64,000 nt of DNA from Streptomyces sp. NBRC 109706 (GTDB lineage Bacteria; Actinomycetota; Actinomycetes; Streptomycetales; Streptomycetaceae). The first letter of the stretch is position 1; each line of letters starts with the position of its first letter. Where the stretch lies: the NCBI RefSeq assembly GCF_000974485.1, contig NZ_BBOM01000008.1, positions 310,001 through 374,000 on the forward strand, written 5' to 3'. A program made the translations under genes and the position numbers. The notes under the pieces are model-generated. The model was not told the origin of the DNA. It saw only the letters and a program-made list of their open reading frames with translations, and searched no databases. Positions 8,105 through 16,436 of this stretch are shown here, in pieces.

Positions 8105-9292
8105 GTGTCAGGTCAGCTACCCGAGCAGGTCTTCGACCGACTGGACGAGGCCGCCGGCCGCCGCGCGAAGGCCGGGCTGACCCGGACGCTGCGGCCCAGG
8201 GCCGCCGACGCCGCCGTGCTCGATCTGGCCGGCAACGACTATCTCGGCCTGGCCCGGCACCCCGAGGTGACCGGGGCCGCCGCCGATGCCGCCCGGCGCT
8301 GGGGCGCCGGCGCGACCGGCTCCCGGCTGGTCACCGGATCCACCGAGCTGCACGCCCGACTGGAAGCCGAGCTGGCCGCGTTCTGCGGCGCGGAGGCGGC
8401 GCTGGTGTTCGCCTCCGGCTATGCCGCCAACCTCGCCGTGCTCACCGCGCTCGCGCCCCGCGAGGCGCTGATCGTCTCGGATGCCGGCAACCACGCCTCG
8501 TTGATCGACGGTTGCCGGCTCGCCCGCGCCACCACCACGGTGGTCCCGCACGCCGGCACCGAAGCCGTCGACGCCGCGCTCGCCGCCCATCCGGGCCCCG
8601 CGCTGGCCGTGACCGACGCGGTGTTCTCGGTGGACGGGGACGCCGCCGACCTGCCGGCGTTGCTCCGCGCCTGCCGCGCGCACGGCGCGGCCCTGGTGGT
8701 GGACGACGCCCATGGCCTGGGCGTGCTCGGCCCCGGCGGGCGCGGCACGGTGGCCGCCGCCGGCCTGGCGGGCGCGCCCGATGTGGTGGTCACCCTGACC
8801 CTGTCCAAGGCGTTGGGCGGTCAGGGCGGCGCGGTGCTCGGCCCCGCCCGGGTGATCCGGCATCTGGTCAACACCGCGCGGACGTTGATCTTCGACACCG
8901 GCCTCGCGCCGCCGGCCGCGGGCGCCGCGCTGGCCGCGCTGCGGCTGCTGCGCCGGCGGCCGGAGCTGGCCGCGCGCGCCCGCTGGGTGGCGGGCGCGCT
9001 GCACGACGGGCTCGCCGCCGCCGGGCTGCCGGTGGCCCGCCCGGCGGCGGCCGTGCTCGCGGTGCGCGCCCCGACGCCCGAGGCGGCGGTGCGGTGGGCC
9101 GGGGACTGCCGGGACGCCGGCGTCGCCGTGGGGTGCTTCCGGCCGCCCTCGGTGCCGGACGGCGTCTCCCGGCTGCGGCTCACCGCCCGCGCCGACCTCT
9201 CGTCCGCCGAGGTCGAACGGGCCCTGGACACCGTGCTCGCCCATGCCCCCGACGGCTGGTCGACGGGCCCCGGGGGGCCCGCGCCGAGCTGA
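8105..9292 (+). CDS. bioF: 8-amino-7-oxononanoate synthase
   Basis: A 395-residue alpha-oxoamine synthase that condenses pimeloyl-thioester with L-alanine to KAPA. LDLAGNDYLGLARHP near residue 40, GSRLVTGST (72-80), the DDAHG aspartate/histidine motif (200-204) and the PLP lysine K235 in TLSKALGGQGG are all present. The start is GTG 8105, preceded by a GAGGG-type ribosome site. It diverges from bioB; together the four genes cover pimeloyl-thioester to biotin. No bioC/bioH-type pimelate genes are visible nearby. Confidence 0.95.
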   Translation: MSGQLPEQVFDRLDEAAGRRAKAGLTRTLRPRAADAAVLDLAGNDYLGLARHPEVTGAAADAARRWGAGATGSRLVTGSTELHARLEAELAAFCGAEAALVFASGYAANLAVLTALAPREALIVSDAGNHASLIDGCRLARATTTVVPHAGTEAVDAALAAHPGPALAVTDAVFSVDGDAADLPALLRACRAHGAALVVDDAHGLGVLGPGGRGTVAAAGLAGAPDVVVTLTLSKALGGQGGAVLGPARVIRHLVNTARTLIFDTGLAPPAAGAALAALRLLRRRPELAARARWVAGALHDGLAAAGLPVARPAAAVLAVRAPTPEAAVRWAGDCRDAGVAVGCFRPPSVPDGVSRLRLTARADLSSAEVERALDTVLAHAPDGWSTGPGGPAPS

Positions 9293-9328
9293 CCAGCGGC
9301 CACGTCGCATACCATGCACGAGTTTGGA

Positions 9329-9340
9329 GTAACCGCTTAC
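9329..9340. promoter_or_regulatory. LacI-like operator half-palindromes
   Basis: GTAACCGCTTAC is a near-palindrome centred on CG (outer GTAA/TTAC arms perfect), matching the general LacI-family operator layout. It lies 40 bp upstream of the hydroxyacid dehydrogenase start at 9380. No LacI-family gene adjoins it. Confidence 0.4.
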
Positions 9341-9379
9341 CGCCGCCCCACCTCGACCGTCCCACCTCCGGAGGAGTTT

Positions 9380-10393
9380 GTGCAGCGTCCACGCCCCCAG
9401 GCCGCTCTCGCCATGATCGCCGACCTGCCGGACCGGTTGTTCTCGCCGCCCCAGTGGTCCCGCCTGCGGGAGCTGGCCGACCTGGGCGAGGAGCGGGTGC
9501 TCACCGACTTCACGTCGCCCGCGTCGCTCGCCCGACTCGCCGAGGTTGAGGTGCTGATCACCGGCTGGGGGTCGCCCGCCGTGGACGAGGCGGCGCTCGC
9601 CGCCGCCCCCCGGCTGCGCGCCGTGCTGCACGCCGCCGGCTCCGTCAAGGGGCATCTCTCGCCGGCCTGTTGGGAACGCGGCGTCCAGGTGTCCACGGCC
9701 GCGCAGGCCAACGCCCAGCCGGTCGCCGAGTACACCCTGGCGATGATCCTGCTCACCCTCAAGGGCGTGCCGGCCGGCACGGTCCACCTCCGCGAGCGGC
9801 GCGACCGGGTCGATGTGCTCCGCGCCTTCCCGCGCATCGGCAACCACCAGCGGCGCGTCGGACTGGTCGGCGCCTCCCGGATCGGCCGCCTGGTCGCCGA
9901 GGCGCTGCGGCCGTTCTCCCTCGACGTGGCCATCGCCGACCCCTACCTCAGCGAGGCGGAGGCCGCCGAGCTGGGCGCCACCCTGCTGCCGCTGGAGGAG
10001 CTGCTGCGGGAGAGCGATCTGGTGAGCCTGCACGCGCCCGCCATCGCCGAGACCCGTCACATGCTGAACGCCGAGCGGCTTGCCCTGCTGCGGGACGGCG
10101 CGATCCTGATCAACACCGCGCGCGGCGCGCTGATCGACCATGACGCGCTGACGCCCGAGCTGGTCAGCGGCCGGATCGACGCCATCCTCGATGTGACCGA
10201 GCCCGAGCCGCTGCCCGCCGACTCGCCGCTCTGGGAGCTGGACAACGTCTGGCTCACCCCGCATATCGCGGGCGCCCAGGGCACCGAGCTGTACCGGCTC
10301 GCCGATGTGGTGCTGGACGAGCTGGTCCGCTACACGGCCGGCGAGCCGCTGGGCCATCCGGTGCACGCCGCCGAACTGGGCCGGATCGCCTGA
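9380..10393 (+). CDS. D-2-hydroxyacid dehydrogenase family protein
   Basis: A 337-residue NAD(P)-dependent D-isomer-specific 2-hydroxyacid dehydrogenase. The Rossmann glycine motif is GLVGASRIGR (161-170); the catalytic set is R248 in NTARG, E274 in DVTEPEP and H295 in TPHIAGAQ. The start GTG 9380 is fixed by a strong GGAGGAG at 9370-9375; an ATG at 9314 would skip this signal. The substrate is not predictable; relatives in actinomycetes act on glyoxylate/hydroxypyruvate-type acids and often sit with sugar genes. An operator-like palindrome at 9329-9340 suggests control by an unlinked LacI-type regulator. Confidence 0.88.
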   Translation: MQRPRPQAALAMIADLPDRLFSPPQWSRLRELADLGEERVLTDFTSPASLARLAEVEVLITGWGSPAVDEAALAAAPRLRAVLHAAGSVKGHLSPACWERGVQVSTAAQANAQPVAEYTLAMILLTLKGVPAGTVHLRERRDRVDVLRAFPRIGNHQRRVGLVGASRIGRLVAEALRPFSLDVAIADPYLSEAEAAELGATLLPLEELLRESDLVSLHAPAIAETRHMLNAERLALLRDGAILINTARGALIDHDALTPELVSGRIDAILDVTEPEPLPADSPLWELDNVWLTPHIAGAQGTELYRLADVVLDELVRYTAGEPLGHPVHAAELGRIA

Positions 10394-10542
10394 CCCGTGG
10401 GGGGCCGGGTGCCTCCGGCCGGCCCGGCTCGCCGCTTCGCGCTCCCGGAACGGGGCACGGCGTGGTGAGCCTGGCCGCACGGGCCCGCCGTTGCGGTTAC
10501 GTTGGCCCCTGGCAGGCCCGACACACCGTAGGAGAAACGCCC

Positions 10543-11361
10543 GTGACAGACGACGCGTCAACCCCCCGGCCCGTGCCGGTGTCCAAGATCGACACCTCGG
10601 TGCCGCATTCGGCCCGGATCTGGAACTACTGGCTAGGGGGCAGCGACAACTACGAAGTGGACCGGATCGCGGGGGACCAGTACCGGGAGGCGTTCCCCGG
10701 CATCGTGGACATCGCCCGCGCCTCCCGGCAGTTCCTGGTCCGCTCCATCCGCTATATGGCCCGCGACGCGGGCGTCTGGCAGTTCCTCGACGTCGGCACC
10801 GGACTGCCCACCGTGGACAACACCCACCAGGTGGCCCAGCGCGTCAACCCCGAGGCCCGGATCGTCTATGTCGACAACGACCCGCTGGTGCTGATGCACG
10901 CCAACGCGCTGCTGACCTCGACGCCGAACGGGCACACCGAGTATGTCGAGGCCGATCTGCACGATCCCGAGCGGATCGTCGCCGCCGCCGGCGAGGATCT
11001 GGACCTGGAACAGCCCGTCGGCCTGATCCTCAGCGGCATCCTCGGCCATATCGAGACCTATCCGGAGGCCAGGTCGCTGGTGCGCCGGCTGATGGACGGG
11101 CTCGCCCCCGGCAGCTATGTCTCCATCAACGAGGGCACCGACATCGACGCCACCTACTGCGAGGCCCAGGCCGCCTACAACGCCTCGGGCGCCATCCCCT
11201 ACCGGCTGCGCACCATGGACGAGATCACCGGCTACTTCGACGGCCTCGAACTCGTCGACCCCGGTGTGGTGTCGGTGCCGCGCTGGCGCCCCGACTTCGC
11301 CTCGGCCGGCCAGAAGCCGGGCGAGGTCGGCCAGGCCGGTGGGGTGGCCCGCAAGCCGTGA
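10543..11361 (+). CDS. SAM-dependent methyltransferase-like protein, SAV_2177/PF04672 family (copy 1)
   Basis: A 272-residue protein of the actinobacterial S-adenosyl methyltransferase family PF04672 (former DUF574). It opens with the family hallmark DTSVPHSARIWNYWLGG, continues with NYEVDR and a SAM-binding LDVGTGLPT loop near residue 83, then VYVDNDPLV. The target is unknown. GTG 10543 follows the ribosome site TAGGAG. It is closely similar to the protein at 15042-15836, so the two are paralogues flanking the DNA-repair block. The gene converges on the LigD-type polymerase gene, with only 9 bp between the ends. Confidence 0.88.
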   Translation: MTDDASTPRPVPVSKIDTSVPHSARIWNYWLGGSDNYEVDRIAGDQYREAFPGIVDIARASRQFLVRSIRYMARDAGVWQFLDVGTGLPTVDNTHQVAQRVNPEARIVYVDNDPLVLMHANALLTSTPNGHTEYVEADLHDPERIVAAAGEDLDLEQPVGLILSGILGHIETYPEARSLVRRLMDGLAPGSYVSINEGTDIDATYCEAQAAYNASGAIPYRLRTMDEITGYFDGLELVDPGVVSVPRWRPDFASAGQKPGEVGQAGGVARKP

Positions 11362-11370
11362 CGCCCGGGC

Positions 11371-12381
11371 TCAGCCCTCCCGGCGCGCGCGGCTCGGCTG
11401 CACCCGCTTGGGCTCGCCGGCCGCCTTGGGATGGTCGGGCGGATAGGGCAGGTCGCCGAGGCCGTGCTCCCGTTCGTCCCGCTCGGCCAGCTCCAGCACC
11501 GCCTCAAGCCGGCACGGATGCTCGGCCATCTCCGCGTGCCGGTCGCCGACCTCGGCGTAGCGGGCGGGCATGGTCCGCAGATCGAAGTCCTCGGGCCGGG
11601 CGTCCGGCACCTCGTCCCAGGTGAGCGGCGCCGAGACGGTGGCGTTCTCGCGCGCCCGCACCGAGTAGGCGCTGGCGATGGTGCGGTCCCTGGCCATCTG
11701 GTTGTAGTCGACGAAGATCCGCTCGCCGCGCTCCTCCTTCCACCACGCGGTGGTGACCCGCTCGGGGGCCCGCCGTGAAAGCTCCCGGCCCACCGCGATC
11801 GCCGCCCGCCGCACCTGGGGGAACGTCCACTCCGGCACGATCGGCACAAAGACGTGGATGCCCCGGCCGCCCGAGGTCTTCGGCCAGCCGCGCAGCCCCA
11901 ACTCGTCGAGCAGTTCGCGCAGTTCCAGCGCGGCCCGGACGGCGTCCGCGTAGTCGGTGCCCGGCTGCGGGTCCAGGTCGATCCGCAGTTCGTCGGGGTG
12001 CTCGGTGTCGTCGCGCCGCACCGGCCAGGGGTGGAAGGTCAGACAGCCGAGGTTCGCCGCCCACAGCACGGCGGCCGGCTCGGTCGGACAGAACTCGTCC
12101 GCGTGCCGACCGCTGGGGAACGAGATCCGACCGGTCGGGATCCAGTCCGGACGGTTCTTCGGCGCGCGTTTCTGGAAGAACGACTCGCCGCCGATTCCGT
12201 CGGGGAAGCGCTGGAGGGTGGTGGGCCGCTCCCGGAGGGCCCGCAGCGCCCCGTCGGCCACCGACTGGAAGTAACGTGCCACGTCCAGCTTGGTGTAGCC
12301 GCGCTCGGGGAAGTACACCTTGTCCGGATTCGACAGGCGCACCGTGCGTTCGCCGACCGTCAGTTCCAGCGCCTCGCCCAT
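11371..12381 (-). CDS. LigD-type polymerase/primase domain protein (NHEJ)
   Basis: A 336-residue stand-alone LigD polymerase domain (archaeo-eukaryotic primase fold), which adds nucleotides or ribonucleotides to DNA ends in non-homologous end joining. The catalytic pair is D135/D137 in RIDLDPQPG; LTFHPWP (near 114-120) and KTSGGRGIHVFVP (168-180) are diagnostic. The start is ATG 12379-12381. In many streptomycetes LigD is split into separate polymerase and ligase proteins; a ligase is encoded nearby at 13697. No Ku gene is visible in the window. It ends 9 bp from a convergent methyltransferase gene. Confidence 0.92.
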   Translation of the reverse strand: MGEALELTVGERTVRLSNPDKVYFPERGYTKLDVARYFQSVADGALRALRERPTTLQRFPDGIGGESFFQKRAPKNRPDWIPTGRISFPSGRHADEFCPTEPAAVLWAANLGCLTFHPWPVRRDDTEHPDELRIDLDPQPGTDYADAVRAALELRELLDELGLRGWPKTSGGRGIHVFVPIVPEWTFPQVRRAAIAVGRELSRRAPERVTTAWWKEERGERIFVDYNQMARDRTIASAYSVRARENATVSAPLTWDEVPDARPEDFDLRTMPARYAEVGDRHAEMAEHPCRLEAVLELAERDEREHGLGDLPYPPDHPKAAGEPKRVQPSRARREG

Positions 12382-12436
12382 GGGTCCACGGTAGGGCCGG
12401 GTCCGCCGGGCCGCAGTCCGGGCGGCCGGGGCGGCC

Positions 12437-12817
12437 TCAACGGAAGCGGTCCCGGTCCCGGCGCCGGTTCCGTCGGGAGGCGGGTCGCCGGCGGCGCCGC
12501 TCGGCGAGCCAGGACGCGAGGGCGAAGAGCGGCAGCGCGACCGCCAGCAGCGCGGCGCTCCCGGTGAGCCCGTCCCGCAGGAACCCGCCGCCGAGTCCCG
12601 CCAACCCCACGTAGTAGCCGACCAGCACCACCACCAGCAGCGCCCAGCCGCCGAGCACCGTGCCGGCGATCCGCCGCAGCAGCGCCGGCCGCCCCCGCCG
12701 CCCCGTCTCGGCCGGCGCCCCGGCGCGGCGCAGCCGCAGGCCGAGGGCCAACGTGGCCATCAGCAGCAGATAGCCGACCGTGGTCATGCTGAGCACCAGC
12801 GCCGTCGGGGGCCGCAT
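12437..12817 (-). CDS. Small membrane protein, function unknown
   Basis: A 126-residue protein with three hydrophobic segments (about residues 7-27, 52-75 and 84-103) and a strongly basic tail (RRRRRPASRRNRRRDRDRFR), so the C-terminus is probably cytoplasmic. I do not recognise the family. ATG 12815-12817 is preceded by GTGAGGA. It begins 8 bp after the preceding 79-residue membrane-protein gene and ends 55 bp before the LigD polymerase gene, so the three may form one transcript. Confidence 0.7.
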   Translation of the reverse strand: MRPPTALVLSMTTVGYLLLMATLALGLRLRRAGAPAETGRRGRPALLRRIAGTVLGGWALLVVVLVGYYVGLAGLGGGFLRDGLTGSAALLAVALPLFALASWLAERRRRRPASRRNRRRDRDRFR

Positions 12818-12825
12818 CGGGATCC

Positions 12826-13065
12826 TCACTCCACCGGGCCGCGCAGCAGGAAGTGCCAGCCGCGCACAAAGGTGTGCCACCCGAACCACAGCCACACCGC
12901 GAACAGCACCCAGCGGCCCACCGGGTAGCGCATCACGGCGTCCAGGGCATCGCTCAGGGTGGGCAGGCCGGCCTCCGGCCGGGCCAGGGTCAGGGCCTCG
13001 TAGCCGAAGAGCGCCCCGAACAGGACCGCCCAGACGAGATAGCCGAGCACCGGATGATCTGCCAC
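12826..13065 (-). CDS. Small membrane protein, function unknown
   Basis: A 79-residue protein with two hydrophobic segments (PVLGYLVWAVLFGALFGYE near the N-terminus and GRWVLFAVWLWFGWHTFV near the C-terminus). GTG 13063-13065 is chosen because GGGAGG lies seven bases upstream. It is the first gene of the short minus-strand set that continues with another small membrane protein and the LigD polymerase. The function is not recognised; co-occurrence next to LigD genes would need a comparative survey. Confidence 0.65.
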   Translation of the reverse strand: MADHPVLGYLVWAVLFGALFGYEALTLARPEAGLPTLSDALDAVMRYPVGRWVLFAVWLWFGWHTFVRGWHFLLRGPVE

Positions 13066-13237
13066 GGAAGAACCTCCCACCCGCACCCTCGCACCGGGCG
13101 TCGGTCGACCGGGGGAGCCACGAGGCGGATACGACGGATGGCCGGCCCCCGCCCATCCCCCGCTGCGCTGTCAGTGGCCGGGGGTACAGTGCGGAACACG
13201 AGGATTCGTCACGCCACGTCACCCAGGGGGGCCGTCC

Positions 13238-13603
13238 ATGGCGCTGTTCGGCAACGCGCACAGTATCGATCCGGCGAAGGCCCAGCAGGAGTACGCCCGC
13301 CTCCTCGGCCGGGGCGAACAGCTCCGCGCCGCCTTCCTGTTGATCCGCGACACCCTGCTGTTCACCGACCGCAGGCTGATCCTGGTGGACAAGCAGGGCG
13401 TCACGGGCAAGAAGGTCGAGTACCACTCCATCCCGTACAAAAGCATCTCGCACTTCTCGGTGGAGACGGCCGGCCACTTCGATCTGGACGCCGAGTTGAA
13501 GATCTGGATCTCCAGCAGCACCACCCCGCTGAAGAAGACCTTCACCAAGGGCGTCGACATCTACGAGGTGCAGGCCATCCTCACGGAGTTCGTCACCGGC
13601 TAG
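13238..13603 (+). CDS. Bacterial PH-domain protein (bPH_1)
   Basis: A 121-residue cytoplasmic protein that consists of a single bacterial pleckstrin-homology domain (PF08000). LLIRDTLLFTDRRLILVDKQ and PYKSISHFSVETAGHFDLDAEL are typical strands of the fold, with a C-terminal helix. The role of these proteins is unknown; a membrane-stress function has been discussed for relatives. AGGGGGGCC precedes ATG 13238, and TACAGT (13185-13190) is a good -10 element. It is followed by a perfect palindrome that is likely its terminator. Confidence 0.85.
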   Translation: MALFGNAHSIDPAKAQQEYARLLGRGEQLRAAFLLIRDTLLFTDRRLILVDKQGVTGKKVEYHSIPYKSISHFSVETAGHFDLDAELKIWISSSTTPLKKTFTKGVDIYEVQAILTEFVTG

Positions 13604-13609
13604 CCGACG

Positions 13610-13631
13610 GCCTCCCGGCCGGCCGGGAGGC
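13610..13631. terminator. Perfect 22-bp palindrome, probable terminator
   Basis: An 11-bp perfect inverted repeat with no loop (arm GCCTCCCGGCC) begins seven bases after the PH-domain stop codon. The stem needs a few unpaired central bases in RNA but would still be very stable. There is no T-tract. Confidence 0.55.
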
Positions 13632-13696
13632 GGCGCTCGCCCGGACGGCCGTACAACACCGGCCGCCCGGGCCGGGGCACGGGGACAATCCGCAGC

Positions 13697-14767
13697 ATGG
13701 AGCTGCCCGTGATGCCCCCCGTCAAGCCCATGCTCGCCAAGCCGGCCGCCAGGATTCCGCCCGGCCTGCACTACGAGGCGAAATGGGACGGCTTCCGCGC
13801 CATCGTCTTCCGCGACGGCGACGAGATCGAGCTGCACAGCCGCTCCACCAAGCCGCTCACCCGGTACTTCCCCGAGCTGGCCGACGGCCTGCTGGCCCGG
13901 CTCCCGGAGCGCTGTGTGCTGGACGGCGAGATCGTCATCGCCCGGGAAGGACGGCTGGACTTCGACGCGCTGCTGGAGCGGATCCACCCCGCCGACTCCC
14001 GGGTGCGGATGCTCGCCGAGCGCCATCCCGCCGGCTTTGTCGCCTTCGACCTGCTGGCCCTGGGCGAGCGGTCCCTGCTGGCCGCGCCGCTCGCCGAGCG
14101 CCGGGAGGCGCTGCGCGTCGCGCTGGCCGACGCGGGATCGCCGCTGTTCCTCGCCCCGGCCACCACCGAGCTGGCCGTCGCCAGGGACTGGTACCAGCGC
14201 TACGAGGGCGCCGGGCTCGACGGCGTGGTCGCCAAACACCTCGACCAGCCCTACCGCCCCGGCGAACGCACCATGGTCAAGATCAAACACGAACGCACCG
14301 CCGACTGTGTGGTGGCCGGCCTGCGGCACCACAAGAGCGGCCCGGTCGTCGGCTCCCTGCTGCTGGGCCTCTATGACGCGGACGGCGTGCTCCAACACGT
14401 CGGCGTAAGCGCCTCGTTCACCGCCGCCCGGCGGGCCGAGCTGATGGCCGAGCTCGAACCGCTGCTGATGGACTCCGTGGCCGGCCACCCCTGGGCACGC
14501 TGGGCCCGCGACGAGGCGCACGAGAAGAGCCGGCTGCCCGGCGGGCCCAGCCGCTGGAACGCCGGCAAGGACCTCTCCTGGCTGCCGCTGCGCCCCGAGC
14601 GCGTCCTCGAGGTGGCCTACGACCATATGCAGGGCGACCGCTTCCGGCACACCACCCGCTTCCGCCGCTGGCGCCCGGACCGCGAACCCCGCGAATGCAC
14701 CTACGCCCAGCTGGAGGAGCCGGTCAACTACGACCTGGCCGAGGTGCTGACCACCCCGAGCGGCTGA
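13697..14767 (+). CDS. ATP-dependent DNA ligase (LigC/LigD ligase-domain type)
   Basis: A 356-residue ATP-dependent DNA ligase. The adenylated lysine is K29 in the motif I sequence KWDGFR; motif III (FVAFDLLAL), motif IV (GLDGVVAKH) and motif V (VKIKHERTADCVV) are present, followed by the OB-fold domain. It lacks nuclease and polymerase domains, so it is the stand-alone LigC-type form that partners split LigD polymerases in actinomycete end joining or repair. ATG 13697 has GACAAT seven bases upstream and no ribosome site, suggesting a leaderless mRNA. Confidence 0.93.
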   Translation: MELPVMPPVKPMLAKPAARIPPGLHYEAKWDGFRAIVFRDGDEIELHSRSTKPLTRYFPELADGLLARLPERCVLDGEIVIAREGRLDFDALLERIHPADSRVRMLAERHPAGFVAFDLLALGERSLLAAPLAERREALRVALADAGSPLFLAPATTELAVARDWYQRYEGAGLDGVVAKHLDQPYRPGERTMVKIKHERTADCVVAGLRHHKSGPVVGSLLLGLYDADGVLQHVGVSASFTAARRAELMAELEPLLMDSVAGHPWARWARDEAHEKSRLPGGPSRWNAGKDLSWLPLRPERVLEVAYDHMQGDRFRHTTRFRRWRPDREPRECTYAQLEEPVNYDLAEVLTTPSG

Positions 14768-15041
14768 CCCTCCGTCAGGTGCCGCCCGCACGCTGTGATC
14801 TGAGTGACCTCCTGTGCATGGTGTGACGGGAGGTCAGTCCTGAGCACTTTGTCGACGCATCGATATCGCACCTCTATGATGCGTTCCTGTTATGTGTCTC
14901 CGCTTCCCGCAGCCCACACCATCCGTCACACCGTTCTTCGTCGCGCACTCCCGGCTCGGACGGGCCCGCTGAACGACCCGGAGCACAACCCCCGCCCGAC
15001 CCTCGCACCGCAGCCCATGGCACCACCAGGAGAACCGCGCC
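14768..15041. promoter_or_regulatory. Intergenic region with probable promoter
   Basis: This 274-bp gap holds one clear -10-like TATGAT (14875-14880) in an unusually A/T-rich patch. No -35 at the standard distance is convincing. It likely drives the methyltransferase-like gene at 15042. Confidence 0.4.
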
Positions 15042-15836
15042 GTGACCGAAGACGCACCCCTGATCGACACGACGGTGCCGCATTCGGCTCGGATCTGGAA
15101 CTACTGGCTCGGTGGACGTGACAACTACGAGGTGGACCGCACGGCCGGCGAGCAGTACCGGGAGATCTTCCCCGATGTTCTCCATGTGGCCCGCGCCTCC
15201 CGGGAGTTCCTGGGGCGGAGCATCCGCTATCTGATCGGCGAGGCGGGCATCACCCAGTTCGTCGACATCGGCACCGGGCTGCCCACCGTGGAGAACACCC
15301 ACCAGATCGCCCAACGGTTCGCGCCCCAGGCCCGGATCGTCTATGTGGACAACGACCCGCTGGTCATCGCCCACGCCAGGGCGCTGCTGACCAGCGGCCC
15401 GCGCGGGGCGACCCACTATCTGCACGCCGATCTCCGGGAACCCGAGCGGGTGTTGGCGGCGGCGGCCGACTTCCTGGACCTCAGCCGCCCGGTCGGCCTG
15501 ATCCTCTGCGGGGTGCTGGGCCATGTCGACGGCCACCGGCGGGCGCGCGGCATCGTGCGCACGCTGATGGACGGTCTGCCGAGCGGCAGCCATCTCTCGG
15601 CCAACGACGGGGCGTACGGACGCTCCCCGGCCTTCGCCGAGGCCCAGGGCCACTACAACCGCAGCGGCGCCGTTCCCTACCACCTGCGCAGCCGCGAGGA
15701 GATCGCCGCCTTCTTCGACGGTCTCGACATCGTCGCGCCGGGCATCGTGCCCTGCCCCCGCTGGCGCCCCGAACCGTTCCGTGAGGAACCGGCGGACGGC
15801 CTCGACCTGATCGGCGGCGTGGGCCGTAAACCCTGA
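15042..15836 (+). CDS. SAM-dependent methyltransferase-like protein, SAV_2177/PF04672 family (copy 2)
   Basis: A 264-residue paralogue of the protein at 10543-11361, sharing DTTVPHSARIWNYWLGG, NYEVDR, the SAM loop VDIGTGLPTVENTHQIAQR and VYVDNDPLV. GTG 15042 follows CAGGAG. The substrate is unknown. Both copies read in the same direction and bracket the LigD polymerase, small membrane proteins, PH-domain and ligase genes, so they may be a duplication separated by the repair block. Confidence 0.88.
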   Translation: MTEDAPLIDTTVPHSARIWNYWLGGRDNYEVDRTAGEQYREIFPDVLHVARASREFLGRSIRYLIGEAGITQFVDIGTGLPTVENTHQIAQRFAPQARIVYVDNDPLVIAHARALLTSGPRGATHYLHADLREPERVLAAAADFLDLSRPVGLILCGVLGHVDGHRRARGIVRTLMDGLPSGSHLSANDGAYGRSPAFAEAQGHYNRSGAVPYHLRSREEIAAFFDGLDIVAPGIVPCPRWRPEPFREEPADGLDLIGGVGRKP

Positions 15837-15895
15837 GACGGGGCCGGGACGCGTTAGCCTCTCCCGGGAGAGCGGAAAGGCGGAGAACTCCCCTC

Positions 15896-16426
15896 ATGAC
15901 CTATACACACGGGCGGACCGTGACGCACTGTCCCTACTGCGGCGCCGGCTACGCGGCGGTGGCCGGTTGGCCCAGAGACTGCCCCGGCTGTGGCGAGACC
16001 CTCTGGGCCAACCCGCTGCCCGTGGCCGTCGCGCTGTTGCCGGTCGTGCTGAGCGGCGGCAGCGACGGTGCGCACGGACTGGTGGTGGTGCGCCGGGACA
16101 TCGAGCCCTGTCGAGGCGAACTGGCCCTGCCCGGCGGCTTCATGGAGATCGGTGAGGACTGGCGGCAGGCCGCCGCCCGTGAGTTGTGGGAGGAGACCGG
16201 GCTGACCGCGCGCGCCGACGGGATCGTGCTCCACGAGGTGGTGAGCACCGAGCGCAACCTCAATGTCTTCACGCTGCTGCCCCCGCGCGAGCAGGACACC
16301 CTGCCGCCGTCCAGACCGACCCCCGAGGCCACCGAGTGGCTGGTGCTCACCGAGCCGACCACACTGGCCTTTGTCACCCACACCGAGGTGGCGGCCCGCT
16401 ACCTCGCCGCCCACGGCGCGCGGTAG
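15896..16426 (+). CDS. NUDIX hydrolase with N-terminal zinc ribbon
   Basis: A 176-residue NUDIX pyrophosphohydrolase. Cysteines C12, C15, C29 and C32 (CPYC...CPGC) form a zinc ribbon; the Nudix box is complete at residues 81-103 (G81, E87, R95-E96, E99-E100, G102). The zinc-ribbon layout resembles NudC-like or ADP-sugar/NADH NUDIX enzymes, but the substrate is open. ATG 15896 follows GGCGGAG about ten bases upstream. It converges on rppA with a 10-bp gap. Confidence 0.9.
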   Translation: MTYTHGRTVTHCPYCGAGYAAVAGWPRDCPGCGETLWANPLPVAVALLPVVLSGGSDGAHGLVVVRRDIEPCRGELALPGGFMEIGEDWRQAAARELWEETGLTARADGIVLHEVVSTERNLNVFTLLPPREQDTLPPSRPTPEATEWLVLTEPTTLAFVTHTEVAARYLAAHGAR

Positions 16427-16436
16427 CGCCGCCGCC

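Noticed and set aside
14849..14880. TTGTCG...TATGAT considered as a full sigma-70 promoter.
   Set aside because: The spacer is 20 bp, outside the normal range; only the -10 is kept as a weak suggestion.
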